Shown one piece after another: positions 49,135-59,483 of a stretch of 64,000 nt of DNA; within the stretch, counting starts at the first letter, position 1, and every line of letters begins with the position of its first letter. The notes under the pieces were generated by a model. It was not told where the DNA came from. It searched no databases and saw nothing but the letters and a program-made list of their open reading frames with translations. The DNA comes from an uncultured Bacteroidales bacterium (GTDB lineage Bacteria; Bacteroidota; Bacteroidia; Bacteroidales; Bacteroidaceae): contig CACZCZ010000003.1 of the NCBI GenBank assembly GCA_902779845.1, positions 62,001-126,000 on the forward strand. The letters are read 5' to 3'. Position numbers and translations under genes: made by a program.

Positions 49135-50093
49135 TTTTTAGATTATTGTCTTTGCTTTCTGTCGCTTTTTGTGGCGTCTTCACCGCTTTTGCAGAGCAGC
49201 TTCAAGTGCCCGACATAACGTTAGCACCTGGCGGCTCTGCGAAAGTGGAGATTTCACTTGGCAATGAGCATAGTGACCTTGTAGCCTTCCAGATGGATCT
49301 GACGTTACCCGAGGGCCTAAGCCTTGCTAAGGCTGGTTGCACGCTCTCTTCACGTATCACAGACGAGAAGCAGGAACTGGTCATCGGTAAGCTGGCATCT
49401 GGTGCTATTCGCTTGACCTCCGCATCGATGTCGCTCACGCCAGTTTCCGGTACGGAGGGACCGCTTCTTACCTTGGAGGTTAAGGCGGATGAGGCCTTCG
49501 TGCAGGGGACTGCCACCATCGGCAACATTCTCTTCGCCACTTCGGGCTCTGAGAGGGTAGCGCTGAACGATGTGTCATTTACCATCAACACATACTACAC
49601 CCTGACCTACAAAGTGGACGGCGAGGAATACAAGACCTCAACGGTCGCCTTTGGCACAAAGCTGACACCTGAGACACCCCCCTCCAAGGAAGGTTGTACC
49701 TTCAGCGGATGGAGCGAGATCCCCGAGACGATGCCAGCCAAGGATGTTGTGGTAACAGGCTCCTTCTCGGTGAACAGCTACAACGTCACATTTAAATATG
49801 GTGATGCCGTGCTAACGACTGCGATGGTTGAATATGGTGCTGTGATTCCGTTGCCCGAGTCACTGGACAGCGACCGTTATACACTCGTGGAATGGTTAGA
49901 TGTACCGGCCTCGATGCCCGCGCATGACATCATCATCCAAGCCAGCTTCACGGATGGCGTGAAGACCATTCATGAGGGGCAGCGGCAAGAAGATCACTAT
50001 CAGCTCAATGGCGTAAGGGTCAACAAGCTCCAGAAAGGCGTGAACATCATCCGCTCCGCGGATGGCACAATGCGCAAGGTGCTGGTGAAGTAA
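49131..50093 (+). CDS. Secreted cohesin-like / InlB-repeat protein
   Basis: 320-residue relative of the C-terminal half of the previous gene. Signal peptide about residues 1-21 (FRLLSLLSVAFCGVFTAFA), a cohesin-like sandwich (about 22-150, LVAFQMDLTLPEGLSLAKAG; SSRITDEKQELVIGKL) closely matching the preceding protein's, one full InlB/Flg_new repeat (CTFSGWSEIPETMPAKDVVV), a divergent second one (LVEWLDVPASMPAHDIIIQA) and the tail YQLNGVRVNKLQKGVNIIRS. No dockerin. The ATGA overlap with the preceding gene indicates coupling. It may bind the dockerin of the neighbour, though Bacteroidales cohesin-like folds often have other roles. Confidence 0.85.
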   Translation: MIFRLLSLLSVAFCGVFTAFAEQLQVPDITLAPGGSAKVEISLGNEHSDLVAFQMDLTLPEGLSLAKAGCTLSSRITDEKQELVIGKLASGAIRLTSASMSLTPVSGTEGPLLTLEVKADEAFVQGTATIGNILFATSGSERVALNDVSFTINTYYTLTYKVDGEEYKTSTVAFGTKLTPETPPSKEGCTFSGWSEIPETMPAKDVVVTGSFSVNSYNVTFKYGDAVLTTAMVEYGAVIPLPESLDSDRYTLVEWLDVPASMPAHDIIIQASFTDGVKTIHEGQRQEDHYQLNGVRVNKLQKGVNIIRSADGTMRKVLVK

Positions 50094-50135
50094 AAACTGG
50101 AGCCCAATAACTACCGATATCTGCGGTCAAGAATA

Positions 50136-50177
50136 CACGAAGCCGCCTCCGTTGATTGCTACGGAGGCGGCTTCGTG
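50136..50177. terminator. Bidirectional hairpin terminator
   Basis: CACGAAGCCGCCTCCGT / ACGGAGGCGGCTTCGTG, 17 bp with an 8-nt loop, between convergent genes at 50093 (+) and 50191 (-). Confidence 0.88.
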
Positions 50178-50190
50178 GTATGGATGATGA

Positions 50191-52857
50191 TTAGCTGAAC
50201 GTGAGGTGGTCAGCAGCGGCATCGACGCGGATGGGGTGGTCGCGGTTGACGGTGCCGGCGAGGATGGCGCGCGAGAGGTCGTTGAGGAGCAGGCGCTGGA
50301 TAGCGCGCTTCACAGGACGGGCACCAAACTCGGGATCGTAGCCCTCGCGGGTGAGCAGGTCGAGGGCGGCGTCGGTGAGCGTGAGGGTGATGCCGTTCTC
50401 GCCGAGCATCTTCTGCACGGAGGCGACTTGCAGCTGTACGACCTGGCGGATCTCAGCCTGCGTCAGCGGCTCGAACATGATGGTCTCGTCGATACGGTTC
50501 AGGAACTCAGGTCGGATGGTGCGCTTGAGATGTTCCATCACCGTGCGCTTGGTTTCCTCAATGACGGCCTCGCGGTTCTTGGCGGGAAGGGAGCCATCGG
50601 CGAATGATTCGCCGGGCACACTGCCGTTAGTGGGACTGTCAAGTTTCGAGAACTGCTCGCGGATATACTCACTTCCCAAATTCGAGGTGAGGATGATGAT
50701 GGTGTTCTTGAAGTTGACGGTGCGACCTTTGTTGTCGGTCAGACGGCCGTCGTCGAGCACCTGCAGGAGGGTGTTGAACACATCGGGGTGTGCCTTCTCA
50801 ATCTCGTCGAAGAGGACGACGCTGTAAGGTTTGCGGCGCACGGCCTCGGTGAGCTGTCCACCCTCGTCGTAGCCCACGTATCCCGGAGGGGCACCGATGA
50901 GTCGGCTGACGCTGTGCTTCTCCTGATATTCGCTCATATCGATACGCGTCATCATCGTCTCGTCGTCGAAGAGGAACTCAGCCAGGGCCTTGGCCAGCTC
51001 CGTCTTACCGACACCCGTGGTGCCGAGGAAGATGAAGGAGCCGATGGGTCGCTTGGGGTCTTGCAGACCGGCACGCGAGCGGCGCACGGCATCAGCTACG
51101 GCGCGGATGGCTTCGTCCTGTCCGATGACACGTTTGTGCAGCTCCTCTTCCAGGTGCAGCAGTTTCTCGCGCTCGCTCTGCAGCATCTTGGAAACGGGGA
51201 TACCCGTCCAGCGGCTAACCACCTCGGCGATGTCGTCAGCGGTCACCTCTTCCTTGACCATTGCCTCGGCGCCCTGAGCGGAGCGCAGCTGCTCCTGAAT
51301 CTTCTGAATCTCAGCTTCGAGAGCCTGCAGGCTGCCGTAGCGGATCTCCGCCACGCGGCCGTAGTTGCCTTCGCGCTCGGCGCGGTCGGCCTCGAACTTC
51401 AGCTGCTCGATCTGCTGCTTGTTGGCTTGTATCTTAGAGAGGAGAGCTTTTTCGCCTTCCCACTTGGCCTTCATCTGCTGTTCCTGTTCGCGGAGGTCGG
51501 AGATGTCCTTGTTCAACTGCTGTAGCTTGTCGGAAGCGGGAGAAGCGCTTCCCGCGCTGCCCTCCGCCTCGCGGCGGATGGCCTCGCGCTCGATTTCCAA
51601 CTGCTTCAGGCGGCGGGTGATCTCATCGAGCTCTTCGGGCACGCTGTCGCGCTCCATGCGGAGCTTGGCGGCGGCCTCGTCCATCAGGTCGATGGCCTTA
51701 TCGGGCAGGAAGCGGTCGGTGATGTAGCGGTTGGAGAGCTCCACGGCGGCAATGATGGCATCATCCTGAATACGCACACGGTGGTGGTTCTCGTAGCGCT
51801 CCTTCAGGCCACGCAGGATGGAGATGCTGGAGAGCGTGTCCGGCTCATCGACCATCACGCTCTGGAAGCGGCGCTCCAGGGCCTTATCCTTCTCGAAGTA
51901 CTTCTGGTATTCGTCGAGGGTGGTGGCACCGATGGCACGCAGCTCGCCACGTGCCAGTGCGGGCTTCAGGATGTTGGCAGCATCCATGGCACCCTCACTC
52001 TTGCCGGCTCCCACGAGGGTGTGGATTTCATCGATGAAGAGGATGATGCGGCCTTCGCTCTTCGTCACCTCGTTGATGACGCTCTTCAGACGCTCCTCGA
52101 ACTCGCCCTTGTATTTGGCGCCGGCGATGAGTGCGCCCATATCGAGCGAGAAGAGCTGCTTCTCGCGCAGGTTCTCGGGCACGTCGCCACGTAGGATACG
52201 ATGGGCGAGACCTTCCACGATGGCCGTCTTACCTGTTCCCGGCTCACCGATGAGGATAGGATTGTTCTTGGTGCGTCGCGAGAGTATCTGCAGCACCCGG
52301 CGTATCTCCTCGTCGCGGCCGATGACGGGGTCGAGCTTTCCAGCGCGCGCTTCCTCTATTAGATTACGCGCGTATTTGGAGAGACTCTGATAGGTGTCCT
52401 CACTGGACTGAGAGTGCACTTGCTGCCCACCGCGCAGTTCGCGGATGGCGGCAGCGAGCTCCTTCTCCGTGACGCCTGCATCCTTGAGGATCTTGGCTGC
52501 AGTACAGCGGCTGCCAACGAGGGCGAGCAGCATCAGTTCTATGCTGACGAACTCGTCGCCCTGCTTGCCCGCCAGCTCTTCGGCACGGGTGAGGATTGTA
52601 TTGGTCTCGCGACCGAGGTACGGCTCGCCGCCCTCCACGCGAGGCAGGCTCTGCATCTGGGCTTCGAGGGCCTGGCTGACAGCCTGCTCGTTGACGGATA
52701 ACTTACGGAACAGGAATTGTACGACCTGCTGACCGGTCTTCATGATGGCGGAGAGCAGATGCTCGGGCTCGATGGCCTGCTGACGGCGGGACTCGGCGAT
52801 GCGCACGGCCTCCTGTACGGCCTCTTGTGCTTTGATGGTAAATTTTTCGAAGTTCAT
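50191..52857 (-). CDS. clpB: ATP-dependent disaggregase ClpB, with two small insertions
   Basis: 888-residue Hsp100 chaperone that works with DnaK to reactivate aggregated proteins. N-domain (1-145), first AAA+ domain with [15 protein letters not shown] and [20 protein letters not shown], coiled-coil middle domain (about 400-525), second AAA+ domain with [20 protein letters not shown] and the [13 protein letters not shown] end. Two low-complexity insertions, [13 protein letters not shown] near residue 435 and [20 protein letters not shown] near residue 745, add about 25 residues over the usual ~860. The first coincides with a palindrome (51537-51556). It has an ATTTTACG array upstream. Confidence 0.97.
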   Translation of the reverse strand: MNFEKFTIKAQEAVQEAVRIAESRRQQAIEPEHLLSAIMKTGQQVVQFLFRKLSVNEQAVSQALEAQMQSLPRVEGGEPYLGRETNTILTRAEELAGKQGDEFVSIELMLLALVGSRCTAAKILKDAGVTEKELAAAIRELRGGQQVHSQSSEDTYQSLSKYARNLIEEARAGKLDPVIGRDEEIRRVLQILSRRTKNNPILIGEPGTGKTAIVEGLAHRILRGDVPENLREKQLFSLDMGALIAGAKYKGEFEERLKSVINEVTKSEGRIILFIDEIHTLVGAGKSEGAMDAANILKPALARGELRAIGATTLDEYQKYFEKDKALERRFQSVMVDEPDTLSSISILRGLKERYENHHRVRIQDDAIIAAVELSNRYITDRFLPDKAIDLMDEAAAKLRMERDSVPEELDEITRRLKQLEIEREAIRREAEGSAGSASPASDKLQQLNKDISDLREQEQQMKAKWEGEKALLSKIQANKQQIEQLKFEADRAEREGNYGRVAEIRYGSLQALEAEIQKIQEQLRSAQGAEAMVKEEVTADDIAEVVSRWTGIPVSKMLQSEREKLLHLEEELHKRVIGQDEAIRAVADAVRRSRAGLQDPKRPIGSFIFLGTTGVGKTELAKALAEFLFDDETMMTRIDMSEYQEKHSVSRLIGAPPGYVGYDEGGQLTEAVRRKPYSVVLFDEIEKAHPDVFNTLLQVLDDGRLTDNKGRTVNFKNTIIILTSNLGSEYIREQFSKLDSPTNGSVPGESFADGSLPAKNREAVIEETKRTVMEHLKRTIRPEFLNRIDETIMFEPLTQAEIRQVVQLQVASVQKMLGENGITLTLTDAALDLLTREGYDPEFGARPVKRAIQRLLLNDLSRAILAGTVNRDHPIRVDAAADHLTFS
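51537..51556. repeat. Palindrome inside clpB
   Basis: GCGGGAGAAGCGCTTCCCGC, near-perfect, in frame within the middle-domain insertion (one unpaired base). Confidence 0.55.
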
Positions 52858-52859
52858 GA

Positions 52860-52894
52860 TTTAATTTTACGATTTAAAGATTTTACGATTTTAC
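52860..52894. repeat. ATTTTACG array upstream of clpB
   Basis: Three ATTTTACG/ATTTAAAG units just 5' of the clpB ATG. Same family as 24003-24072. Confidence 0.65.
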
Positions 52895-52929
52895 CATTGA
52901 TGCGGCAAAAGGTGTGCAAAGGAAAGAGA

Positions 52930-52968
52930 AACGGCCAAAAAGTCTGATTCACTGACTTTTTGGCCGTT
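52930..52968 (-). terminator. Hairpin after cysteine desulfidase-like gene
   Basis: AACGGCCAAAAAGTC / GACTTTTTGGCCGTT, a 15-bp stem with a 9-nt loop, 53 nt past the stop of the gene at 53021. Confidence 0.75.
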
Positions 52969-53020
52969 AGAGGGAGGGGAAGACGCGACAAAATCGCAGC
53001 CTGCACAAGGGGATGGGGGC

Positions 53021-54283
53021 TTATTGCTTGTGCGTCATGATGTCGAGCACGAAACGATCGGTTACGTCCATGCCACGAGAACCGATGCTGGTGAGGTTGT
53101 GGATACTGCGATCCACATCATCCTCGATGATGCCTTCGGCGCTGGTGACATATTTGTTCTGGATGGCCAGCATGGCACTCATGACGGCAGTGCTGACACC
53201 TGTGGTCAGCTTCAACGCACAGGAGGGCTTGGCGCCGTCGCAAATCATGCCCGTGAGGTTGGCGATCATATTCTTTACAGAGTGTGCTATCTGCTCGTAG
53301 GTGCCACCCATCAGGTAGGTGATGCCCACGCTGCTGCCCGTTGATGCCACCACACAACCACAAAGCGCTGAGAGGCGGCCCAGCGACTGCTTGATATAGA
53401 TGGCGGTGAGGTGTGAGAGCGTGAGGGCACGGATGAGTTCCTCGTCTGTATTATGGTTCTCGCGCGCGAAGACCACCACGGGCATGGTGGCACAGATGCC
53501 TTGGTTGCCGCTGCCGCTGTTGCTCATCACGGGAATCTTGGCTCCTGCCATGCGGGCATCGCAGGCACAGGAGGTCACGGAGAGGATCTTCGAGAAGATG
53601 CTGTCGCCCATGATGCCACGTCCCAACGGCGAGCACATTGTCTTGCCCAGCTGATGGCCGTAGTTCTCACGCAGGCCCTCCTCCGCTGCCGCCTCGTTGA
53701 GCTGCTTGGCTTCGAGGATGAAGGAGAGATCATCATGGGGTTGTGTAGAGGCAAACTTATAAATCTGGCGAAGGGTTAGTGACGGTGCTGTTTCATGTTC
53801 GGGTGTAGAAGTTGAAACAGCGCCATCATCTACGAAGTGCGTGTGGCCACCTTTGATAGTGGCTTCAGCGCATTTATCACCAGCCTGAACGTGAACATGG
53901 ATGAAGAGCTTGTCGGGGTCGTCTTCTTCCAATTTGATATCAATACGATCCTCTGTGATATACTTCTTGGCAAGGGACAGGTCTTTGTCCGTACAATCAC
54001 GCAGAACCTCCAGACCGAGGCACGACTTTCCGCCGATGGCTCCAAGGGCGATGGCGATAGGTAAGCCAATCATTCCACCTGTGCCGGGAATGCCCACGCC
54101 CATGGCATTCTTGAGGATGTTAGCACTCAGGTGCAACAGAATCTTGTCGGGCAGACATCCCAATGTCTCGGTAGCACGGGCTACGCACAACGCTACTGCC
54201 ATCGGTTCCGTGCAACCGATTGCCGGAACGACTTCGCGATGCAGCAGTGCCAGAATAGCCTTCTGTTCTTCTTTGTTCAACAT
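53021..54283 (-). CDS. L-cysteine desulfidase family protein (YhaM/CdsB, UPF0597)
   Basis: 420-residue cytosolic protein of the UPF0597 / serine dehydratase alpha-like family. In archaea and some bacteria members are [4Fe-4S] L-cysteine desulfidases giving pyruvate, ammonia and sulfide. Conserved Cys-containing motifs: VVPAIGCTEPMAVALCVA at residues 16-33, MSNSGSGNQGICATMPVVVF, and AGAKPSCALKLTTG-type (GAKPSCALKLTTGVSTAVMS). The length is normal. Cysteine breakdown would fit a gut anaerobe. It has a -7 box on the minus strand, divergent from the next gene. Confidence 0.88.
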   Translation of the reverse strand: MLNKEEQKAILALLHREVVPAIGCTEPMAVALCVARATETLGCLPDKILLHLSANILKNAMGVGIPGTGGMIGLPIAIALGAIGGKSCLGLEVLRDCTDKDLSLAKKYITEDRIDIKLEEDDPDKLFIHVHVQAGDKCAEATIKGGHTHFVDDGAVSTSTPEHETAPSLTLRQIYKFASTQPHDDLSFILEAKQLNEAAAEEGLRENYGHQLGKTMCSPLGRGIMGDSIFSKILSVTSCACDARMAGAKIPVMSNSGSGNQGICATMPVVVFARENHNTDEELIRALTLSHLTAIYIKQSLGRLSALCGCVVASTGSSVGITYLMGGTYEQIAHSVKNMIANLTGMICDGAKPSCALKLTTGVSTAVMSAMLAIQNKYVTSAEGIIEDDVDRSIHNLTSIGSRGMDVTDRFVLDIMTHKQ

Positions 54284-54305
54284 ACTATTTTATGTTAAGT
54301 TTGTG

Positions 54306-54313
54306 CAAAGGTA
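54306..54313 (-). promoter_or_regulatory. -7 promoter box for desulfidase-like gene
   Basis: TACCTTTG on the minus strand, 23 nt before the ATG at 54283. Confidence 0.75.
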
Positions 54314-54367
54314 GTAAAAACTTTCAATTTTGATTGCAGAACTTGGAACTTTTTCAAACTTTTACTT

Positions 54368-54375
54368 TATCTTTG
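54368..54375 (+). promoter_or_regulatory. -7 promoter box for saccharopine-dehydrogenase-type gene
   Basis: TATCTTTG, 54 nt before the ATG at 54430; it rules out the upstream in-frame ATG at 54334. Confidence 0.75.
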
Positions 54376-54429
54376 CACCGCATAATGATGCGAACACTAA
54401 AAAAGAAACGTTATAAACTTTATCATACA

Positions 54430-55668
54430 ATGGGAAAAGTATTGATGATTGGTGCCGGTGGCGTGGCCACCGTGTGTGCGCATAAGATGGCGCAGAACCC
54501 CGATGTCTTCACGGAAATCATGATTGCCTCACGCACGAAGGCAAAATGCGATAAGCTGGCGGCCGACGTGGAGAAGGCCACAGGCTACAAGGGCATTCAG
54601 ACAGCACAGGTGGATGCCGACAATGTGCCGGAGCTGGTGGCACTCTTCAATGCCTATAAGCCAGACATTGTGGTGAACTTGGCCCTGCCCTATCAGGACC
54701 TCTCCATCATGGAGGCGTGCCTGCAGACGGGCTGCAACTACCTCGACACAGCTAACTACGAGCCCAAGGACGAGGCACACTTCGAATACTCATGGCAGTG
54801 GGCCTACCGCGACCGCTTCGAGAAGGCCGGGCTCACGGCCATCTTGGGCTGCGGCTTCGACCCGGGTGTGACGAGCATCTACACCGCATACGCTGCCAAG
54901 CACCATTTCAAGGAGATACAGTACCTGGACATCGTGGACTGCAACGCCGGCGACCACCACAAGGCTTTTGCCACCAACTTCAACCCCGAGATCAACATCC
55001 GCGAGATTACGCAGAAGGGACTCTACTGGGAAAATGGCAAATGGGTGGAAACGGAGCCGTTAGAGATTCATAAGGACCTGACCTATCCAGAGATAGGGCC
55101 GCGCGACAGCTATCTGCTGCACCATGAAGAGATAGAGTCGCTCGTCATCAACTACCCGACCATCAAGCGTGCCCGCTTCTGGATGACCTTCGGACAGCAG
55201 TATCTGAAGCATCTGGAGGTAATCCAGAATATCGGCATGAGCCGCATCGACGAGATTGAGTATGAGGCTCCACTGGCCGACGGCACCGGCACCGCCAAAG
55301 TGAAGATTGTGCCGCTGCAGTTCCTCAAAGCCGTGCTGCCCAACCCGCAGGATTTGGGCGAGAACTACGAGGGCCAGACATCCATCGGCTGCCGCATCCG
55401 CGGTATCGGCAACGACGGCAAGGAGCACACCTATTATGTATATAACAACTGCTCGCATCGCGCCGCCTACGAGGAGACGGGTATGCAGGGCGTCTCGTAC
55501 ACCACCGGCGTGCCGGCCATGATAGGCGCTATGATGTTCCTGACGGGGCAGTGGGTGAAGCCCGGCGTACACAATGTCGAGGAATTCGACCCTGATCCCT
55601 TCATGGAGCAACTCAACCAGAAGGGACTCCCCTGGCACGAGATTCACGATGGAGATTTGGAGCTGTAA
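54430..55668 (+). CDS. Saccharopine dehydrogenase family, carboxynorspermidine dehydrogenase-like
   Basis: 412-residue NADPH-dependent enzyme. KVLMIGAGGVATVCAHKMAQ is the dinucleotide-binding motif, with IASRTKAKCDKLAADVEKAT, NLALPYQDLSIMEACLQTGC (family LPY(Q)D) and ILGCGFDPGVTSIYTAYAAK. These match Bacteroidales carboxyspermidine/carboxynorspermidine dehydrogenase, which makes polyamine precursors from aspartate semialdehyde and a diamine. The partner decarboxylase nspC is not in view. Upstream of recA with a repeat-filled gap. Confidence 0.9.
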   Translation: MGKVLMIGAGGVATVCAHKMAQNPDVFTEIMIASRTKAKCDKLAADVEKATGYKGIQTAQVDADNVPELVALFNAYKPDIVVNLALPYQDLSIMEACLQTGCNYLDTANYEPKDEAHFEYSWQWAYRDRFEKAGLTAILGCGFDPGVTSIYTAYAAKHHFKEIQYLDIVDCNAGDHHKAFATNFNPEINIREITQKGLYWENGKWVETEPLEIHKDLTYPEIGPRDSYLLHHEEIESLVINYPTIKRARFWMTFGQQYLKHLEVIQNIGMSRIDEIEYEAPLADGTGTAKVKIVPLQFLKAVLPNPQDLGENYEGQTSIGCRIRGIGNDGKEHTYYVYNNCSHRAAYEETGMQGVSYTTGVPAMIGAMMFLTGQWVKPGVHNVEEFDPDPFMEQLNQKGLPWHEIHDGDLEL

Positions 55669-55680
55669 GGCTCATGAAAC

Positions 55681-55746
55681 ATCGTAATAACGTTATAACG
55701 TAATATCGTAATAACGAAGATTAAACGACAATAACGACAATAACAA
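55681..55746. repeat. CGTAATAA/CGTTATAA array upstream of recA
   Basis: Units such as CGTAATAA, CGTTATAA, CGTAATAT, CGACAATAA. Same family as 20892-20926 and 24088-24137. It fills the gap up to the recA leader. Confidence 0.8.
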
Positions 55747-55753
55747 AAAACCA

Positions 55754-56782
55754 ATGGCAAAAAAAGAAGAACAAAAACCATTAGATCCACGCGAAGCGCG
55801 GTTGCAGGCCTTGCAGACAGCAATGGCCAAGATAGAGAAGGACTTCGGCAAAGGTGCCATCATGCGCATGGGCGGAGAGGCAGCAGAGAAGGTGGAGGTT
55901 ATCCCCACGGGTAGCATCGGCCTCAACCACGCCCTCGGCGTAGGCGGCTACCCCCGCGGCCGTATCATTGAGATCTTCGGCCCCGAGTCGTCCGGTAAGA
56001 CCACCCTCACCATCCACGCCATCGCCGAGGCACAGAAGGCCGGCGGCATCGCGGCCTTCATCGATGCGGAGCACGCCTTCGACCCCACCTATGCTCAGAA
56101 GCTGGGCGTGAATCTCGACGAGCTCTACATCTCACAGCCTGACAACGGCGAGCAGGCCCTCGCCATCGCCGACCAGCTCATCAGCTCAGCTGCCGTGGAT
56201 CTTGTCGTCATCGACTCCGTAGCCGCTCTGACACCCAAAGCTGAGATAGAGGGCGACATGGGCGACAACAAGGTGGGCCTGCAGGCTCGCCTCATGAGTC
56301 AGGCCCTGCGCAAGCTCACCGCTACCATCTCCAAGACGAAGACCACCTGCATCTTCATCAACCAGTTGCGTGAGAAGATTGGGGTGATGTTCGGCAACCC
56401 CGAAACCACCACTGGAGGTAATGCCCTGAAGTTCTACTCCAGCGTGCGTCTGGATATTCGTCGCATCAGCAGCATCAAGGATGGTGAAGAGATTATCGGC
56501 AACCAGGTACGTGTGAAAGTGGTTAAGAATAAGGTCGCTCCTCCCTTCCGCAAGGCCGAGTTTGAGATCAGTTTCGGCGAGGGCATCAGTCATGCTGGTG
56601 AAATCGTGGACCTAGGCGTAGAACTCGAGATTATCAAGAAGTCGGGCTCATGGTTCAGCTACAACGAGTCAAAGATTGGACAGGGCCGCGATGCAGTCAA
56701 GAAGATCATTCAGGACAACCCCGAGCTGGCAGAGGAAATCGAAGCCAAGATTATCGAGAAACTGAACGAGAAGAAGGATTAG
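55754..56782 (+). CDS. recA: Recombinase RecA
   Basis: 342-residue DNA strand-exchange ATPase and SOS coprotease. Walker [39 protein letters not shown], Walker [14 protein letters not shown], the L2 loop [20 protein letters not shown] and [19 protein letters not shown]. The start follows a tandem array. Ends in a terminator. Confidence 0.98.
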   Translation: MAKKEEQKPLDPREARLQALQTAMAKIEKDFGKGAIMRMGGEAAEKVEVIPTGSIGLNHALGVGGYPRGRIIEIFGPESSGKTTLTIHAIAEAQKAGGIAAFIDAEHAFDPTYAQKLGVNLDELYISQPDNGEQALAIADQLISSAAVDLVVIDSVAALTPKAEIEGDMGDNKVGLQARLMSQALRKLTATISKTKTTCIFINQLREKIGVMFGNPETTTGGNALKFYSSVRLDIRRISSIKDGEEIIGNQVRVKVVKNKVAPPFRKAEFEISFGEGISHAGEIVDLGVELEIIKKSGSWFSYNESKIGQGRDAVKKIIQDNPELAEEIEAKIIEKLNEKKD

Positions 56783-56804
56783 TGCATTGTCATCTGTATC
56801 TATA

Positions 56805-56834
56805 GAAAAAGCGGGCCGTAAGGCTCGCTTTTTT
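56805..56834 (+). terminator. Terminator of recA
   Basis: AAAAAGCGGGCC-gtaa-GGCTCGCTTTTTT, 11 paired bases with a T-tract. Confidence 0.85.
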
Positions 56835-56850
56835 GTTGATGCTACAAAAG

Positions 56851-56886
56851 GAAAAAATAGTGCACAGCCGCATGGCTGTGCACTAT
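56851..56886 (-). terminator. Terminator of dnaK
   Basis: ATAGTGCACAGCC-gcat-GGCTGTGCACTAT, a 13-bp perfect stem followed on the minus strand by TTTTTT. Confidence 0.9.
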
Positions 56887-56927
56887 CATTATAATTAGGG
56901 GACTCCTTTTTGTTGAATGGGAGCAGT

Positions 56928-58868
56928 TTACTTGACCTCCTCGAAGTCGGCATCCTGGATGTTGTCGCCCTGCTGGCCACCTTGCTGCTGGCCGCCCTGA
57001 GCACCGCCGTTGAAGCCGGCACCGCCTTGAGCGCCATTGAAGGGGTTGCCCTGTGCGCCGGCACCTGCACCTGCCTGCTGCGCGGCAGCGTACATCTTCT
57101 GAGCAGCATTGTTGAGCTCGTTGGTGGCAGCGTCGATGGCAGCGATATCCTGAGCCTTGTGGGCATCGCGGAGCTTCTGCAGGGCTGCTTCTACCTCGGC
57201 CTTCACGTCGGCAGGCAGCTTGTCGCCACTCTCCTTGAGCATGTTCTCGGTCTGGAAGATCATGCTGTCGGCCTGGTTGAGCTTGTCGATCTTCTCGCGC
57301 TCCTTCTTATCGGCGTCGGCGTTAGCTTCGGCCTCTGCCTTCATGCGCTCAATCTCCTCCTTGGAGAGACCGCTGGAAGCTTCGATGCGGATGGCCTGCT
57401 CCTTGCCAGTGGCCTTATCCTTGGCGCTGACCTTCAGGATGCCGTTGGCATCGATGTCGAAGCTGACCTCAATCTGAGGTACGCCGCGGCGTGCGGGAGC
57501 GATGCCGGTGAGGTTGAACTGACCGATGCTCTTGTTCTGAGCGGCCATAGGACGCTCGCCCTGGAGCACGTGGATGGTCACCTCAGTCTGGTTGTCGGCA
57601 GCGGTGGAGAACACCTCGCTCTTGTGCACAGGAATTGTGGTGTTGGCTTCGATGAGCTTGGTCATCACGCCGCCGAGTGTCTCGATACCCATGGACAGCG
57701 GGGTGACGTCGAGGAGCACGATGTCTTGACCTGCCTCGTTGTTGAGGATAGCGCCCTGGATGCTGGCGCCTACGGCCACCACCTCGTCGGGGTTCACGCC
57801 CTTGCTGGGAGCCTTGCCGAAGAAGTTCTCCACGAGCTGCTGGATGGCGGGGATACGGCTGGAGCCGCCCACGAGGATGACCTCGTCGATGTCGCTGTTG
57901 CTGAGTCCGGCATCCTGCATGGCCTTCTGGCAAGGAATCTTACAAGCCTGGATGAGGCTGTCGGCGAGCTGCTCGAACTTTGCGCGAGTGAGGGTCATCA
58001 CCAGGTGCTTAGGTACACCGTTGACAGCGGTGATGTACGGCAGGTTGATTTCGGTGGTGCTGGAGCTAGAGAGCTCAATCTTAGCCTTCTCGGCAGCTTC
58101 CTTCAGGCGTTGGAGAGCCATGGGATCCTGCTTCAGATCAACTCCTTCCTGAGAGCGGAACTCATTGGCCATCCAGTCGATGATGACCTGATCGAAGTCA
58201 TCGCCGCCGAGGTGAGTGTCGCCGTTGGTGCTGAGCACCTCGAACACACCGCCACCGAACTCCAGGATGGAGATATCGAAGGTACCGCCACCGAGGTCGA
58301 AGACGGCAATCTTCATGTCCTTGTTGGCCTTATCAACGCCATAGGCAAGAGCGGCTGCCGTAGGCTCGTTGACGATACGCTTCACCTCAAGACCGGCAAT
58401 CTGACCAGCTTCCTTGGTGGCCTGACGCTGAGAGTCGCTGAAGTATGCAGGCACGGTGATGACGGCTTCCGTCACTTCCTGACCCAGATAGTCTTCTGCG
58501 GTCTTCTTCATCTTCTGCAGCACCATGGCGCTGATTTCCTGCGGGGTGTACTTGCGGCCATCGATATCTACACGGGGGTAGCCATTCTCGTTGGCAACGG
58601 TGTAAGGCACACGGCCGATTTCCTTCTGCACCTGCTCATAGGTCTCACCCATGAAACGCTTGATGCTGAAGATGGTGTTCTTAGGGTTGGTGATAGCCTG
58701 ACGCTTGGCGGGGTCGCCGACCTTGCGCTCGCCGTCCTTCATGAAGGCGACGATAGAAGGTGTGGTGCGCTTGCCCTCGCTGTTGGCAATCACAACGGGC
58801 TCATTGCCCTCGAAAACGGATACACAGCTGTTTGTGGTACCCAGGTCAATTCCAATAATCTTTCCCAT
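56928..58868 (-). CDS. dnaK: Molecular chaperone DnaK (Hsp70)
   Basis: 646-residue Hsp70. Nucleotide-binding domain: [37 protein letters not shown] and [15 protein letters not shown]; substrate-binding domain from about residue 390 ([20 protein letters not shown]) with the lid helices; the C-terminus is Gly/Gln/Ala-rich and ends [12 protein letters not shown], a normal DnaK EEVK end. Monocistronic; dnaJ and grpE are not adjacent. Works with ClpB, also in this window. Confidence 0.98.
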   Translation of the reverse strand: MGKIIGIDLGTTNSCVSVFEGNEPVVIANSEGKRTTPSIVAFMKDGERKVGDPAKRQAITNPKNTIFSIKRFMGETYEQVQKEIGRVPYTVANENGYPRVDIDGRKYTPQEISAMVLQKMKKTAEDYLGQEVTEAVITVPAYFSDSQRQATKEAGQIAGLEVKRIVNEPTAAALAYGVDKANKDMKIAVFDLGGGTFDISILEFGGGVFEVLSTNGDTHLGGDDFDQVIIDWMANEFRSQEGVDLKQDPMALQRLKEAAEKAKIELSSSSTTEINLPYITAVNGVPKHLVMTLTRAKFEQLADSLIQACKIPCQKAMQDAGLSNSDIDEVILVGGSSRIPAIQQLVENFFGKAPSKGVNPDEVVAVGASIQGAILNNEAGQDIVLLDVTPLSMGIETLGGVMTKLIEANTTIPVHKSEVFSTAADNQTEVTIHVLQGERPMAAQNKSIGQFNLTGIAPARRGVPQIEVSFDIDANGILKVSAKDKATGKEQAIRIEASSGLSKEEIERMKAEAEANADADKKEREKIDKLNQADSMIFQTENMLKESGDKLPADVKAEVEAALQKLRDAHKAQDIAAIDAATNELNNAAQKMYAAAQQAGAGAGAQGNPFNGAQGGAGFNGGAQGGQQQGGQQGDNIQDADFEEVK

Positions 58869-59067
58869 AGTTGTATTGTTTTAGAGTTTATACTTTCAAG
58901 TTTTACTTCGTTGATTGTTGACAGACTTGCATGAAGTGTCAACTTTTGCAGTGCAAACTGCGTGCCAAAACGAGGGTCTCACGCGCGCGTGTACCTTCAT
59001 TATATATAGTTTTCATTGAAAACTTGTTTTTTCATTTATTACTTTTCCATTTTTCATTTATAATTGC

Positions 59068-59075
59068 TACCTTTG
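59068..59075 (+). promoter_or_regulatory. -7 promoter box very close to a start codon
   Basis: TACCTTTG only 4 nt before ATG 59080. Transcription would begin at about that ATG, implying a leaderless mRNA or a later start (59095 or 59107). Confidence 0.65.
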
Positions 59076-59079
59076 TGCC

Positions 59080-59475
59080 ATGAAATCTGCCAAAATGACA
59101 TTATTCATGGTTTTTGTCACATTTGTGGCACTGATCATGACAGCCTCTTGCTCCACTGATCGCGAACGTTTGCATCGTGCAGCAGAGAAGGCTTACGAGT
59201 ATTTGCAAAAAGGGAAGTATGATAAGTTCGTAGGCGAGATAGCGTATGCCGATTCGATGTCGGAGGACTATCGCGCTCAGATGGTGGACCTTGTTCATGA
59301 ATACACTGAGACGCTCAAGCGTCAGCATGGCGACATGATCAGCGTGACAACTGTCGGCGACACCATCATTGGCGAACAGGCTCACGTCTATCTACAAATC
59401 ACCTTCACCGACAGCACGTCTGAAGAGGTCGGCGTGCCGATGGTGAAGGTGGGTAAGAAGTGGATGATGCAATAA
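59080..59475 (+). CDS. Small lipoprotein, DUF4878-like
   Basis: 131-residue predicted lipoprotein. Hydrophobic signal TLFMVFVTFVALIMTASC with lipidated Cys at about residue 24, then an NTF2-like small domain (HRAAEKAYEYLQKGKYDKFV ... VGVPMVKVGKKWMMQ) like DUF4878/DUF3887 lipoproteins. Function unknown. If the promoter is real, translation may start at the sixth or tenth codon (59095, 59107), which leaves the signal peptide intact. Confidence 0.8.
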   Translation: MKSAKMTLFMVFVTFVALIMTASCSTDRERLHRAAEKAYEYLQKGKYDKFVGEIAYADSMSEDYRAQMVDLVHEYTETLKRQHGDMISVTTVGDTIIGEQAHVYLQITFTDSTSEEVGVPMVKVGKKWMMQ

Positions 59476-59483
59476 GAGCGCAG

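Noticed and set aside
56910-58934. 674-codon ORF opposite dnaK
   Set aside because: A long shadow caused by the codon bias of dnaK; the translated protein shows no domain and the dnaK frame is certain.
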